In this document: positions 44,313 through 52,133 of the stretch, in pieces
How positions within the stretch are numbered: the stretch's first letter is position 1
How the letters are laid out: each line of letters opens with the position of its first letter
Assembly (NCBI GenBank): GCA_019429445.1
Contig: JAHYIW010000008.1
Coordinates: 42,406 to 106,405 of the forward strand
Direction of reading: 5' to 3'
DNA from: Desulfuromonadaceae bacterium
Lineage (GTDB): Bacteria > Desulfobacterota > Desulfuromonadia > Desulfuromonadales > JAHYIW01
Length of the DNA: 64,000 nt
The notes under the pieces: model-generated
The model's database searches: none
Told to the model about the DNA's origin: nothing
What the model saw: the letters and a program-made list of their open reading frames with translations, nothing else
Made by a program: the position numbers and the translations under genes

Positions 44313-46694
44313 CTATTCCATCCCCAGTTCAAAATTGAACAGCGAGGTTTGCGGAACCGGTCGATCGTGACGGTAGGCGTCAAGGATTTTTTTGGCGACG
44401 GGAGAAAATGCGCCGAGATGCCCGAGTTCAATGACAAAACGTTGGCAACCGAGGGCACGCAATTGTCCCAGGTGGCCGAGCAGCGAGAAATCAACCTCCG
44501 GGCGGACGATCGTCAATCCTTGACGAACGGTAACCTGATACCCTTCTCCCCGGTCAGATAGCAGTGGTTGACCGGCATTTTTACGCGGCACGGGAATCCG
44601 GGAAGTCAACAGCGGGACATTTCCATAGACGGTTATCTCCGTATTCAGTTCCAGCGGTCGGCTTAACAGTTCGGTGATATTTTCACGATCATCTTCCAGA
44701 TACAGGGTGACATCGACCAGTCCCAGTTCACGCCAGGCTGCGGCGGACTGGCTGTTGAGCGTAAATAGACGATAACCGCCAGCGAGACGCAACCCGTGCA
44801 ATCCTGCAAAGAGTGGGAAGTGGCCGAGATTATTCAGCCGAAAACGGCGAAAGCCCCGGGTATGAAGTTCCTCCACCAGTCCCCGGCATTCATCCCAGCG
44901 TTCTCCAATGAGGATAAATGGAAGATCCCAGATGATCCTGTTTTCGCTCCCCCGCCGCCAGCGTCCGGCTTTATCCAGTTCATCGACATTAGCCGTAGTC
45001 AGCGGCAGCAAAACTTCGTCCACGGCAAGGTCAGCGAGAATTCGCAAATCCTGTGCCCGTTCGATAGCCACGACCAACGCAGAATCGCCTCGTTGCCAGC
45101 CATTCGCAAAGGGGAGTAACGCCGCCCGCGCCTGCTCCCGGCGGCGGCGACCCAGCCCCTCCCGGCAGTTTTTCACCAGGGTGCCGAGCTCGGCGTAAAA
45201 ATCCCGCCGGATCTCATTCAGCCGACTGAGGGGAGCGATCACTGTCGGCAGTTCCTCTGTCGTCAAACACTCCAGGGTCCAGGGGTGTGTGCCGGTTTTT
45301 GCGAAGACTTTGGATAAAATTTCCACCGTCAGCGGGCTTTCCGCTGCCGGAACAGTGGCGAGCGGATATTCACGTTCCAGAGCAACCCCCGGCAATTCCG
45401 CTGCCAAATGCAGCCGGTCACCGTGCAACAAGGCATTTAACTTCAGCCTTAACGGAACCGCTCCTGCTGCGGCCAGCTGTCGGCGGCAGGCCGCATCGCT
45501 CAGCGTAAACGCCTCCCGCGAGGAGACTTTAAAAACGGCGTCCCCAACCTTGAACTTGTCACCAAAGGGAGAGGGGACACTGACGATTGATTGGGTGGCG
45601 GCGGTGGCGACGGAACGTTTGCCGGACTGGATCTGCTTCACAGTAAACGCTGTCCCCGCCTGATCAGATCGCGGTTGTACGCGAATCCGGTCACCAACCT
45701 GGAGGATGTCACGCGTTTTGAACTGAATCGTTTTGCCGTTTACACCGGCAACATCCCCGAGATAGCGCCCGGTTGCTCCCTTGACCTGTGGCACGACGAT
45801 ATCGCGTCCTTCACCGGCGGGCAAAAATCCTTTGGTTGGCGGACGACCGAACGAATCGCGTAACTGCCCTTTGGCGCGAGTGAGTTCTGCGTTACGGTCA
45901 GCGGGCCGGGCATCAAGAACACGGCGATAAGCTCCGACAACATTATAAACGTACTCGGCACTCTTCATCCGCCCTTCAATCTTGAGACTGCAAATCCCGG
46001 CGTTTGTCAATTCAGGAAGCAGGTCAATGACGGAAAGATCGTTGGGGGAGAAATAGTAGCCGTCACGTTGACGATCCCGATAACGGCGCCTGCAGGGCTG
46101 CGTGCAGCGCCCCCGATTACCGCTTTTGCCACCGAGCCAGGAAGAAAAGAAACATTGACCGGAAAAGGAGAAACAGAGCGCCCCGTGAACAAAGTGTTCC
46201 AGTTCCAACGTTGTGGCCGCGCGGATCGCCGTAATTTCAGCGAGACTCAGTTCGCGCGCCAACACGCCGCGCGTGAATTTCAACTCTTCGAGCATCCGCA
46301 CCCCGGCGACATTGTGGATTGTCAGCTGGGTTGAGGCGTGCAATTCAAGTTCCGGGAAATATTCACGGGCCAGACGCCAGACGGCGAGATCCTGAAGAAT
46401 CACCGCATCAACACCAAGCTCCACAAGGGTGGCAAGGGTATCGATCAGTTGCGGGAGTTCGCGCTCCTTGACCAGCGTGTTGAGGGTAACATAAATTTTC
46501 CGCTGCCGACGGTGAGCATAATTCAGCATTCCACCAAGATCAGTAAAATTGATATTCTTGGCTTTGGCGCGTGCGGAGAAGTCCTTCAGTCCACAATACA
46601 CCGCGTCCGCACCAGCTTCCATCGCCGCAAAAAAGGCTTCCAGGTTCCCGGCAGGGGCGAGTAATTCGGGTTTATTTTTTGTTAAAGAAGCCAA
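44313..46694 (-). CDS. U32-family protein, RlhA/YdcP-like with DUF3656
   Basis: The 793-residue protein has the U32 TIM-barrel start PELLAPAGNLEAFFAAMEAG and the U32 signature with clustered cysteines (HGALCFSFSGQCFFSSWLGG, RGRCTQPCRRRY). SLKIEGRMKSAEYVYNVVGA follows. The C-terminal half matches the long RlhA form with a DUF3656-like beta domain. RlhA introduces 5-hydroxycytidine at 23S rRNA position 2501. Other U32 members act in ubiquinone hydroxylation or as collagenases, so the substrate is inferred from length and layout. Confidence 0.82.
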   Translation of the reverse strand: MASLTKNKPELLAPAGNLEAFFAAMEAGADAVYCGLKDFSARAKAKNINFTDLGGMLNYAHRRQRKIYVTLNTLVKERELPQLIDTLATLVELGVDAVILQDLAVWRLAREYFPELELHASTQLTIHNVAGVRMLEELKFTRGVLARELSLAEITAIRAATTLELEHFVHGALCFSFSGQCFFSSWLGGKSGNRGRCTQPCRRRYRDRQRDGYYFSPNDLSVIDLLPELTNAGICSLKIEGRMKSAEYVYNVVGAYRRVLDARPADRNAELTRAKGQLRDSFGRPPTKGFLPAGEGRDIVVPQVKGATGRYLGDVAGVNGKTIQFKTRDILQVGDRIRVQPRSDQAGTAFTVKQIQSGKRSVATAATQSIVSVPSPFGDKFKVGDAVFKVSSREAFTLSDAACRRQLAAAGAVPLRLKLNALLHGDRLHLAAELPGVALEREYPLATVPAAESPLTVEILSKVFAKTGTHPWTLECLTTEELPTVIAPLSRLNEIRRDFYAELGTLVKNCREGLGRRRREQARAALLPFANGWQRGDSALVVAIERAQDLRILADLAVDEVLLPLTTANVDELDKAGRWRRGSENRIIWDLPFILIGERWDECRGLVEELHTRGFRRFRLNNLGHFPLFAGLHGLRLAGGYRLFTLNSQSAAAWRELGLVDVTLYLEDDRENITELLSRPLELNTEITVYGNVPLLTSRIPVPRKNAGQPLLSDRGEGYQVTVRQGLTIVRPEVDFSLLGHLGQLRALGCQRFVIELGHLGAFSPVAKKILDAYRHDRPVPQTSLFNFELGME

Positions 46695-46732
46695 GTCTTA
46701 TCTATCTTCCCGTTTGTTCGTTGTCGCGGGGG

Positions 46733-47419
46733 CTAAACCAGCAGTCCCCGATCGGCAAAACTGACATAGGTACCGCTGCCGATAATTATATGGTCGAGAA
46801 CGCGAACGCCCATTAATTCCCCCGCCTGGCGCAGGCGGGTGGTGATTTCGATATCTTCGCGGCTTGGCGTCGGGTCCCCCGACGGGTGATTATGGACCAG
46901 CAGGATGGCTGCCGCCGATTCGCGCACAGCCGGAGCGAACACTTCGCGTGGATGCACAATGCTGGCATTCAGGCTCCCTTGTGAAATATGCACTTCGCGA
47001 ATAACGCGGTTTTTGCTGTCAAGCAACAGGGTGTAGAACGATTCCTGTCGTGCCTCACGCACGATCTCATGGTAGTGGTGGAAAACTTCAGCCGAGCTGG
47101 AAAAGCGTGCGCCGGGTTGTAACGGGGCAGAAGCGAACCGCCGCGCTAACTGAAAAACTGCCAGTAATTCCGCTGCTTTGGCCGGGCCAATACCGCGTAT
47201 CTTGCACAAATCACCGGAACTGGCCTGGCCCAAACCTCTCAATGAGCCGAATTGATGGAGCAGCTGGCGAGCCAGATCCAGCGCGCTGTTGCCACTTACG
47301 GCATCACCGGTGCGCAGGATCAACGCCAGCAATTCTGCTTCACTGAGGGTGTTTGCACCAAAGCGGAGCAACTTTTCCCGTGGGCGTTCATTCTCCGGCC
47401 AGTCCTTGATTCCACGCAT
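46733..47419 (-). CDS. radC: RadC/JAB-domain protein
   Basis: The 228-residue protein starts at ATG 47419, behind AGGAGGGG. It has a helix-hairpin-helix region (LCKIRGIGPAKAAELLAVFQ) and a JAMM/MPN metalloprotease-like domain with HNHPSGDPTPSREDIEIT and the preceding Glu in the YTLLLDSKNRVIREVHISQG block. RadC has no proven role in repair; the JAMM site suggests a metal-dependent hydrolase. It lies 38 bp upstream of the U32 gene on the same strand. Confidence 0.92.
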   Translation of the reverse strand: MRGIKDWPENERPREKLLRFGANTLSEAELLALILRTGDAVSGNSALDLARQLLHQFGSLRGLGQASSGDLCKIRGIGPAKAAELLAVFQLARRFASAPLQPGARFSSSAEVFHHYHEIVREARQESFYTLLLDSKNRVIREVHISQGSLNASIVHPREVFAPAVRESAAAILLVHNHPSGDPTPSREDIEITTRLRQAGELMGVRVLDHIIIGSGTYVSFADRGLLV

Positions 47420-47489
47420 GATCCCCTCCTGTTGAATGTTGCAGACGCAATTTTGACGGCGATTGTAGCACAAGCGTCGGCTCCCCCGG

Positions 47490-47530
47490 ACAAAAAATCA
47501 CGAGGGCCGATTATGACCGGCCCTCGTGAA
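47490..47530 (-). terminator. Terminator of the monohaem cytochrome operon
   Basis: TCACGAGGGCC and GGCCCTCGTGA form an 11-bp perfect stem; on the minus strand it is followed by TTTTTTG, 20 bp after the cytochrome stop codon. Confidence 0.88.
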
Positions 47531-47549
47531 ACGGATGGTTAAAACGAAA

Positions 47550-47825
47550 TTATTTGCCCCGAGGTTGAACCGGCTTCTTCCAGAAAACCCCCATCACCTC
47601 GCTATCGCGAGGATTAATGACCGCGCCAAAACGAAGCATCTTTTTCTCAATCTCCGCCCAGTTATCACCTCTGGAGATCGCCGCATCAATGCGCTCGCGT
47701 GGATGACATTTGACGCAACGCTCGGCAACCACCGCATCAAACTCGGTCCGGCTTGGCTCAGCGGCGATCACGGGACAAACAAACAACGCACTCAACAGCA
47801 CGCTCCACAACAACCGATATTTCAT
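47550..47825 (-). CDS. Small periplasmic monohaem cytochrome c
   Basis: The 91-residue precursor has a Sec signal peptide (LLWSVLLSALFVCPVIAAEP) and one c-haem site CVKCH in AERCVKCHPRERIDAAISRG. The distal ligand may be Met63 (KKMLRFGA) or Met78. It resembles short single-haem cytochromes with the CHxRxRI pattern. It follows the ferritin-like gene by 6 bp, so they form an operon with a shared terminator, possibly linking iron storage to electron transfer. Confidence 0.85.
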   Translation of the reverse strand: MKYRLLWSVLLSALFVCPVIAAEPSRTEFDAVVAERCVKCHPRERIDAAISRGDNWAEIEKKMLRFGAVINPRDSEVMGVFWKKPVQPRGK

Positions 47826-47831
47826 CGTTCA

Positions 47832-48323
47832 CTACTCCCTGACAAACGTATCAATATCTGTTTCGTGGACCATCCCCATCATGCGGGCATATTCCGATTC
47901 GATAATTGCGTAATGGTTGCGGGTCTCTTTTGCCATGCGATCAAAGACCTGCCGCACGCCAGGATCGACAATGTGGGAAGCGGTAAATTCCAGCTGCCTG
48001 GCCAGATCCTCCTCTTCACGCAGTGCCAGTTCCATGGCGCGTCGTTCATGAACATCTTGATCAAGCACTGTTTCCAGTTCTTCGTGGATCACCAGCCTGG
48101 CCGAGGGTGCGGAGATAAATTCATCGAAAGTCCCCAGCTCGCCCGCGCAAAGATGAAAAAAACTTGCGGCATGTTCGCGCTCCTCCCGGGCAAGGGTTGA
48201 AAAGACCTTCTTGGCACCGGGATCGGTGACGATTTGCGTCGCCCGAAGGTAAAAATCCATCACATTTTTTTCGGTCTGGGCCGCATTTTTGAGCGCCGTC
48301 TGCATATTGAATTCTTGTGGCAT
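47832..48323 (-). CDS. Ferritin-like / rubrerythrin-type diiron protein without rubredoxin domain
   Basis: The 163-residue four-helix protein has carboxylate motifs of the ferritin-like superfamily: TEKNVMDFYLRAT, LAREEREHAASFFH with ExxH, and EEEDLARQLEF.. MAKETRNHYAIIE with a second ExxxH-type site. It lacks the CxxC rubredoxin domain of rubrerythrins. Family members reduce peroxide or handle iron. AAAGGAGAATACC precedes the start. It forms a two-gene unit with a monohaem cytochrome. Confidence 0.82.
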   Translation of the reverse strand: MPQEFNMQTALKNAAQTEKNVMDFYLRATQIVTDPGAKKVFSTLAREEREHAASFFHLCAGELGTFDEFISAPSARLVIHEELETVLDQDVHERRAMELALREEEDLARQLEFTASHIVDPGVRQVFDRMAKETRNHYAIIESEYARMMGMVHETDIDTFVRE

Positions 48324-48436
48324 GGTATTCTCCTTTGCATAAAATTTCAGTGACTGTCAATTCTCAGTTCATTCAACCTGCCTCAATTCTACCAGATTAC
48401 TGCAAAAAAAGAATCAACTATAACATTTTTAGTCAC

Positions 48437-49192
48437 CTATCCCAGTAACAACCTGGCGGCGAAGACCAGTACCGTAACACTCACCACGCGCTGAATCCAG
48501 CTGTGCCCTTTGCTCACCGACAAGTGCGTACCAAGCCAGCCACCGAACGAATTGCCGACCGCCAGCGACAGGCCGAGAGAGTAATCGATCTGGCCATGCA
48601 CAATGAAAATAACCAGGGCAACGCTGGTAAAAGCAAAGATCACGATGACCTTGATCGCATTGATTTCGACCAGATCGAGGCCATGTACCAAAAGGGCGGA
48701 GATAATCAGAAAGCCGACTCCGGCCTGCACAAAACCACCATAAATGCCGACCCCGAAGAAAGTCACAAAGAGGACCGTGTAGCGCAGCGGGGTCAGCTCC
48801 TGGGCGATGGTTCTCCAGCGCTTCATCGGATCAAACGTCGTCAGGAGCAGCACGCCGATCATAATGACACCCAGCACTTGACGGAACAGCTCATCACTGA
48901 TATCGACCGCCAGCTGGGCTCCAATGTAGCTGCCGACCAACGCCGGAAAAGTACACCACAGCGCCAGGCGGAGCGGGAACACCCCGCGCAGGCGAAAGGT
49001 GTTGATCGCAAAAATATTTTGGCAAAAGATTGCGATCCGATTGGTCCCGTTGGCGGTTGCCCCCGGCAGACCGAGAAAAATCAGCACCGGAAGAGTCAAC
49101 AACGAGCCCCCCCCGGCGATCACGTTGAGACATCCGGCCACTGCGCCGACGACCACCAGCAGCGGTGCCTGCCATAACAGGGCAGACGTCAC
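48437..49192 (-). CDS. TSUP (TauE/SafE) family membrane transporter
   Basis: The 251-residue protein has about eight hydrophobic helices and the family's glycine-rich repeat GAVAGCLNVIAGGGSLLTLP near the start, repeated in weaker form after the midpoint (VGIYGGFVQAGVGFLIISAL). Members export or import sulfite, sulfonates, sulfoacetate or related anions. The substrate here cannot be told. Its start overlaps the tcdA end by 4 bp, so the two are coupled. Confidence 0.85.
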   Translation of the reverse strand: MTSALLWQAPLLVVVGAVAGCLNVIAGGGSLLTLPVLIFLGLPGATANGTNRIAIFCQNIFAINTFRLRGVFPLRLALWCTFPALVGSYIGAQLAVDISDELFRQVLGVIMIGVLLLTTFDPMKRWRTIAQELTPLRYTVLFVTFFGVGIYGGFVQAGVGFLIISALLVHGLDLVEINAIKVIVIFAFTSVALVIFIVHGQIDYSLGLSLAVGNSFGGWLGTHLSVSKGHSWIQRVVSVTVLVFAARLLLG

Positions 49193-49965
49193 GGCACGTT
49201 CTCGCCGAGGAGCGCGGTTACCACCGCCCCGGCCATCGTCAGTCCGAAGATCGGCGGAACCCAGGAAGAACTGCCGAGAATCACGCGTCGATCAGCGCAA
49301 TTCCAGACCTGTTCTTCCCGGTTGGGACAGACACAATCCGTGCCACAGGCGGAAGGTTCGCTGCCCAAGGGACGGAATTCTTCTGTCGAATAGACGACCC
49401 GGACGCCCGACTCAATCCCGCGCCTGCGCAGTTCGCGGCGCATGATTCGCGCCAGGCGACAGCGGGTGGTGTCCGCCAGATCAGCAACCTTGATCGCCGT
49501 CGGATCAAACTTGTTGGCCGCTCCCATCGAAGCAATGATCGGCAAGTCGCGGCCCTTGCAGGTCGCAATCAGGTGGAGTTTGGCCGTAATGTGATCGATG
49601 CAGTCGAGCACATAATCAAATCGTTGATGCAATAATTCCGCCGCGGTTTCAGCGGAATAAAACGCTTTGCGCGCAACAACATTGATCGCCGGATTAATTT
49701 CCCGACAACGTTCCGCCATGACCTCGACCTTGGCGCGACCGATCGTGTTGTACAAGGCATGAATCTGCCGATTGATGTTGGTGATGCAGATGTCATCGAA
49801 ATCGACCAGCTGCAAGTTGCCGATCCCGGCGCGGGCCAGCGCCTCGACAGCGTAACTGCCAACGCCGCCAATACCGAAAACCGCCACCGAGGCTGCCTGT
49901 AATTGCGCCAAGCCCTCTTTGCCGGTCAAGAGACGCATCCGTGACAAACTGTGTTGATCGGTCAT
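49189..49965 (-). CDS. tcdA: tRNA threonylcarbamoyladenosine dehydratase TcdA
   Basis: TcdA (CsdL/YgdL) cyclises t6A37 of tRNA to ct6A using ATP. The 258-residue E1-like protein has the nucleotide loop VAVFGIGGVGSYAVEALARA, the metal/adenylation Asp in LQLVDFDDICITNINRQIHA and DYVLDCIDHITAK. Cysteines near the end (SACGTDCVCPN) are more numerous than in most TcdA. The start is 15 bp after tatD, behind GGGGAGAAAG. Confidence 0.9.
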   Translation of the reverse strand: MTDQHSLSRMRLLTGKEGLAQLQAASVAVFGIGGVGSYAVEALARAGIGNLQLVDFDDICITNINRQIHALYNTIGRAKVEVMAERCREINPAINVVARKAFYSAETAAELLHQRFDYVLDCIDHITAKLHLIATCKGRDLPIIASMGAANKFDPTAIKVADLADTTRCRLARIMRRELRRRGIESGVRVVYSTEEFRPLGSEPSACGTDCVCPNREEQVWNCADRRVILGSSSWVPPIFGLTMAGAVVTALLGENVP

Positions 49966-49980
49966 CCAGCTTTCTCCCCT

Positions 49981-50742
49981 TCAGTGTTCAAGGCGTAAAA
50001 CGCGGCGGGCATTGGCCGTTGTCGTCCGGGCGGTCTGCGCCAGGCTCCAGTCACGCAGTACCGCCAGTCGCGCCGCAATCAGCGGCAGATATTCCGGGCG
50101 ATTCGGGGTTCCACGATGGGGATAAGGCGCGAGATCGGGCGCATCGGTTTCAAGCACCAGCGCTTCATCCGGCACAATTTCAACCACTGTTGCAACCCGC
50201 CGGGCGTTCGGCCAGGTCAACACTCCACCGATGCCGAGGGCAAACCCGAGCTTGATCAATCGCCGTGCGCTTTCAATACTGCCGCTAAAGGCATGCATGA
50301 TTCCTCCGACCCGCTCGGCCCCTTCCTCCGTCAAAATTTCGATGATCCGGCCGCTGCGGTGTCGGCAGTGAATCAGGACCGGCAGTCGCAAGTTGATCGC
50401 CAACCGCAGTTGCACACAAAAAACCTCTTCCTGCAACGCAGTTGACGTCGTGGCTTCAGCATCAAGACCGATCTCTCCGACCGCAATTGTTTGCGGTCGT
50501 TGCAACAACTCCGTCAGGCGGTGTGCAATCGCCGGACTCCATTCCGCTGCCGCCTGGGGATGCAGCCCAAAAGCGAGGGATACATCACGGTGTTGGCGTG
50601 CCAGAGCATCAAGCTTTGCCCAGCGGGAAGCCGTTACCCCAGGCACGACAAACCGCCCGGTTCCGGCGGCACGAGCCGCTGCCAGGTCACCTTGACAGCG
50701 GTCAAGATGGACATGCGTATCAATGAAGTTCAGCGGATCCAT
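49981..50742 (-). CDS. tatD: TatD-family metal-dependent hydrolase
   Basis: TatD proteins are divalent-metal deoxyribonucleases of the amidohydrolase fold. ATG 50742 follows GGAAGG and gives 253 residues beginning FIDTHVHLDRC with the HxH motif. Conserved IAVGEIGLDAEA, PVLIHCRHRSGR, GIMHAFSGS and LVLETDAPDLAPYPHRG carry the remaining metal ligands. The normal TatD metal-binding segment EIGLD is intact. It forms a cluster with tcdA and the TSUP gene. Confidence 0.92.
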   Translation of the reverse strand: MDPLNFIDTHVHLDRCQGDLAAARAAGTGRFVVPGVTASRWAKLDALARQHRDVSLAFGLHPQAAAEWSPAIAHRLTELLQRPQTIAVGEIGLDAEATTSTALQEEVFCVQLRLAINLRLPVLIHCRHRSGRIIEILTEEGAERVGGIMHAFSGSIESARRLIKLGFALGIGGVLTWPNARRVATVVEIVPDEALVLETDAPDLAPYPHRGTPNRPEYLPLIAARLAVLRDWSLAQTARTTTANARRVLRLEH

Positions 50743-50881
50743 AATCCTTCCGATGCTGGCACAAAAAGCTCCTGTTGTGAATTGATTTCGGATCAGGAGA
50801 ATGTAAAAGTCAAACCACACCAGCCGCTTACTGTGCACAAGTTTTTTCGCGCAGGCTCTCGAAGCGGCATGGTTTACCGGT

Positions 50882-51433
50882 TTATTCAGCCTTGACAGCT
50901 GTTCTCGGAGTTTTCTCCATCAACGCTTCAATCAACAGTCCCAGCGGAATGGCCAGCGCGACGGTTAATAATGACCGGGCCAAAGAAAAACGCCAGCCGA
51001 GAAAGCTGCTTTCCAGCGGAATCATCTGCAACTTGACGGCGTACGTCGAGAGAACCGTCGTGATCACTGCCCAGCGGGCACCCGCCTTGCGGATCGCTTG
51101 TAACAACGGAAAGATCAGATACGGGGGCCCGATCAGGATCATACCGCAAAAAGCCGAAAGCAACAGCGCCATCCAGCCGCTGTCCGTACCGAGCAGACGC
51201 GCAACAGCGTCCTTGCTGATCCAGACCTGAAGCAGGCCGATCAGGCCGATCACCGCGACAATGATCAGCGCCACCGACAGCAGCAACGTCCCCCCCGAGG
51301 TCAGGGCGCGCAGCGCACGCTGCGGAGCGTACAGCAATGCGCCCAGATAGAGGATACCGGTCAGAAACGGCAACCAGTGGGCGCGCACCGATGCACCAAG
51401 GGTCAGTGCCGGGCGCTGGCGGCCCCGCTTCAT
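50882..51433 (-). CDS. Half-size permease, C-terminal type (PF03773/ArsP-like)
   Basis: The 183-residue membrane protein begins at ATG 51433, overlapping the upstream half-permease stop (ATGA). It has about four helices and a central SAFCGMILIGPPYLIFPLLQ motif, then GARWAVITTVLSTYAVKLQM. The GPP..FPLL pattern matches the permease repeat of the YraQ/ArsP family, whose usual 300-350-residue members contain two such repeats. Here each repeat is its own gene. An in-frame start 21 bp earlier is less likely. Confidence 0.75.
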   Translation of the reverse strand: MKRGRQRPALTLGASVRAHWLPFLTGILYLGALLYAPQRALRALTSGGTLLLSVALIIVAVIGLIGLLQVWISKDAVARLLGTDSGWMALLLSAFCGMILIGPPYLIFPLLQAIRKAGARWAVITTVLSTYAVKLQMIPLESSFLGWRFSLARSLLTVALAIPLGLLIEALMEKTPRTAVKAE

Positions 51434-51912
51434 ATCACCATCCCGATCAGCCAACCGATCAGCAGCGCGGTCAGAAAAGTCAGGCCGTTGCGCAGCAAGG
51501 CATAGCGGACACCGAAGATGGTGATCTCGAACGGCAAAGAAATGATGCCGACCGAAACCCAGGCGACAATAAAGGCCGCAACCGCTGCCGGCAGGGCTCC
51601 CGCGTTCAGCAAAGACCCGGCCAGGGGGAATGCCGCGACCGGCGGTCCCATGGCAATAGCGCCAAGACCGCCGCCGATCAATACCGAGTGCCAGCCGCCG
51701 GTAGCGCCGAGCTGTTCCTCAATCAACCGCTGGGGAACAAATTCCTGGAGCAGTCCGACCAGCGCGAAGATCGCCAGCAACAAAGGGAGCAACTTCACCA
51801 GTGCGGTCGCTCCGGTGCGCAGGCTGGAGATGGTTTTATCAGGAGATTTACGCCAGCAGACCAGATAGATCGCGCCGATCAGCAGCAGGTAGATGAGACC
51901 GAGTTTCGTCAT
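51430..51912 (-). CDS. Half-size permease, N-terminal type (PF03773/ArsP-like)
   Basis: The 160-residue membrane protein has about four helices and the motif GGLGAIAMGPPVAAFPLAGS followed by AFIVAWVSVGIISLPFEITI, parallel to the motif in the next gene. Together they would give one complete two-repeat permease. ArsP relatives export organoarsenicals, but the substrate here is unknown. Translation of the second half is coupled to it by an ATGA overlap, so equal amounts are made. Confidence 0.75.
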   Translation of the reverse strand: MTKLGLIYLLLIGAIYLVCWRKSPDKTISSLRTGATALVKLLPLLLAIFALVGLLQEFVPQRLIEEQLGATGGWHSVLIGGGLGAIAMGPPVAAFPLAGSLLNAGALPAAVAAFIVAWVSVGIISLPFEITIFGVRYALLRNGLTFLTALLIGWLIGMVI

Positions 51913-51981
51913 GCCGATTCCGTCCAGACAGATGATTTTCTGCGGATGTTAGCTTAGCAGGGTTTAGAACAAAAGGGAAAG

Positions 51982-52017
51982 ATTCCGGTCGCCCGCCAGC
52001 TGGCGGGCGACCGGAAT
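51982..52017. repeat. 36-bp perfect palindrome upstream of divergent genes
   Basis: ATTCCGGTCGCCCGCCAG is followed directly by its exact reverse complement. It lies between the half-permease gene (starting at 51912, minus) and the chemoreceptor (starting at 52134, plus). No T-run follows on the plus side and only a broken one on the minus side. It may act as a hairpin in either leader or as a protein-binding site. Confidence 0.8.
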
Positions 52018-52133
52018 GCGGCTTTTCAGCATGATGGTAATTGCATTTCCTAAAACTATGTTTTATAATCTCGCCGAAAGTTAAATATTCCCATTGTTCA
52101 CGTTGCGGGTTTTCCCGGCGTGCGGAGGTTTAT

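Noticed and set aside
52041..52133. Longer N-terminus for the chemoreceptor
   Set aside because: The upstream codons lack coding character and GGAGGT sits directly before ATG 52134.
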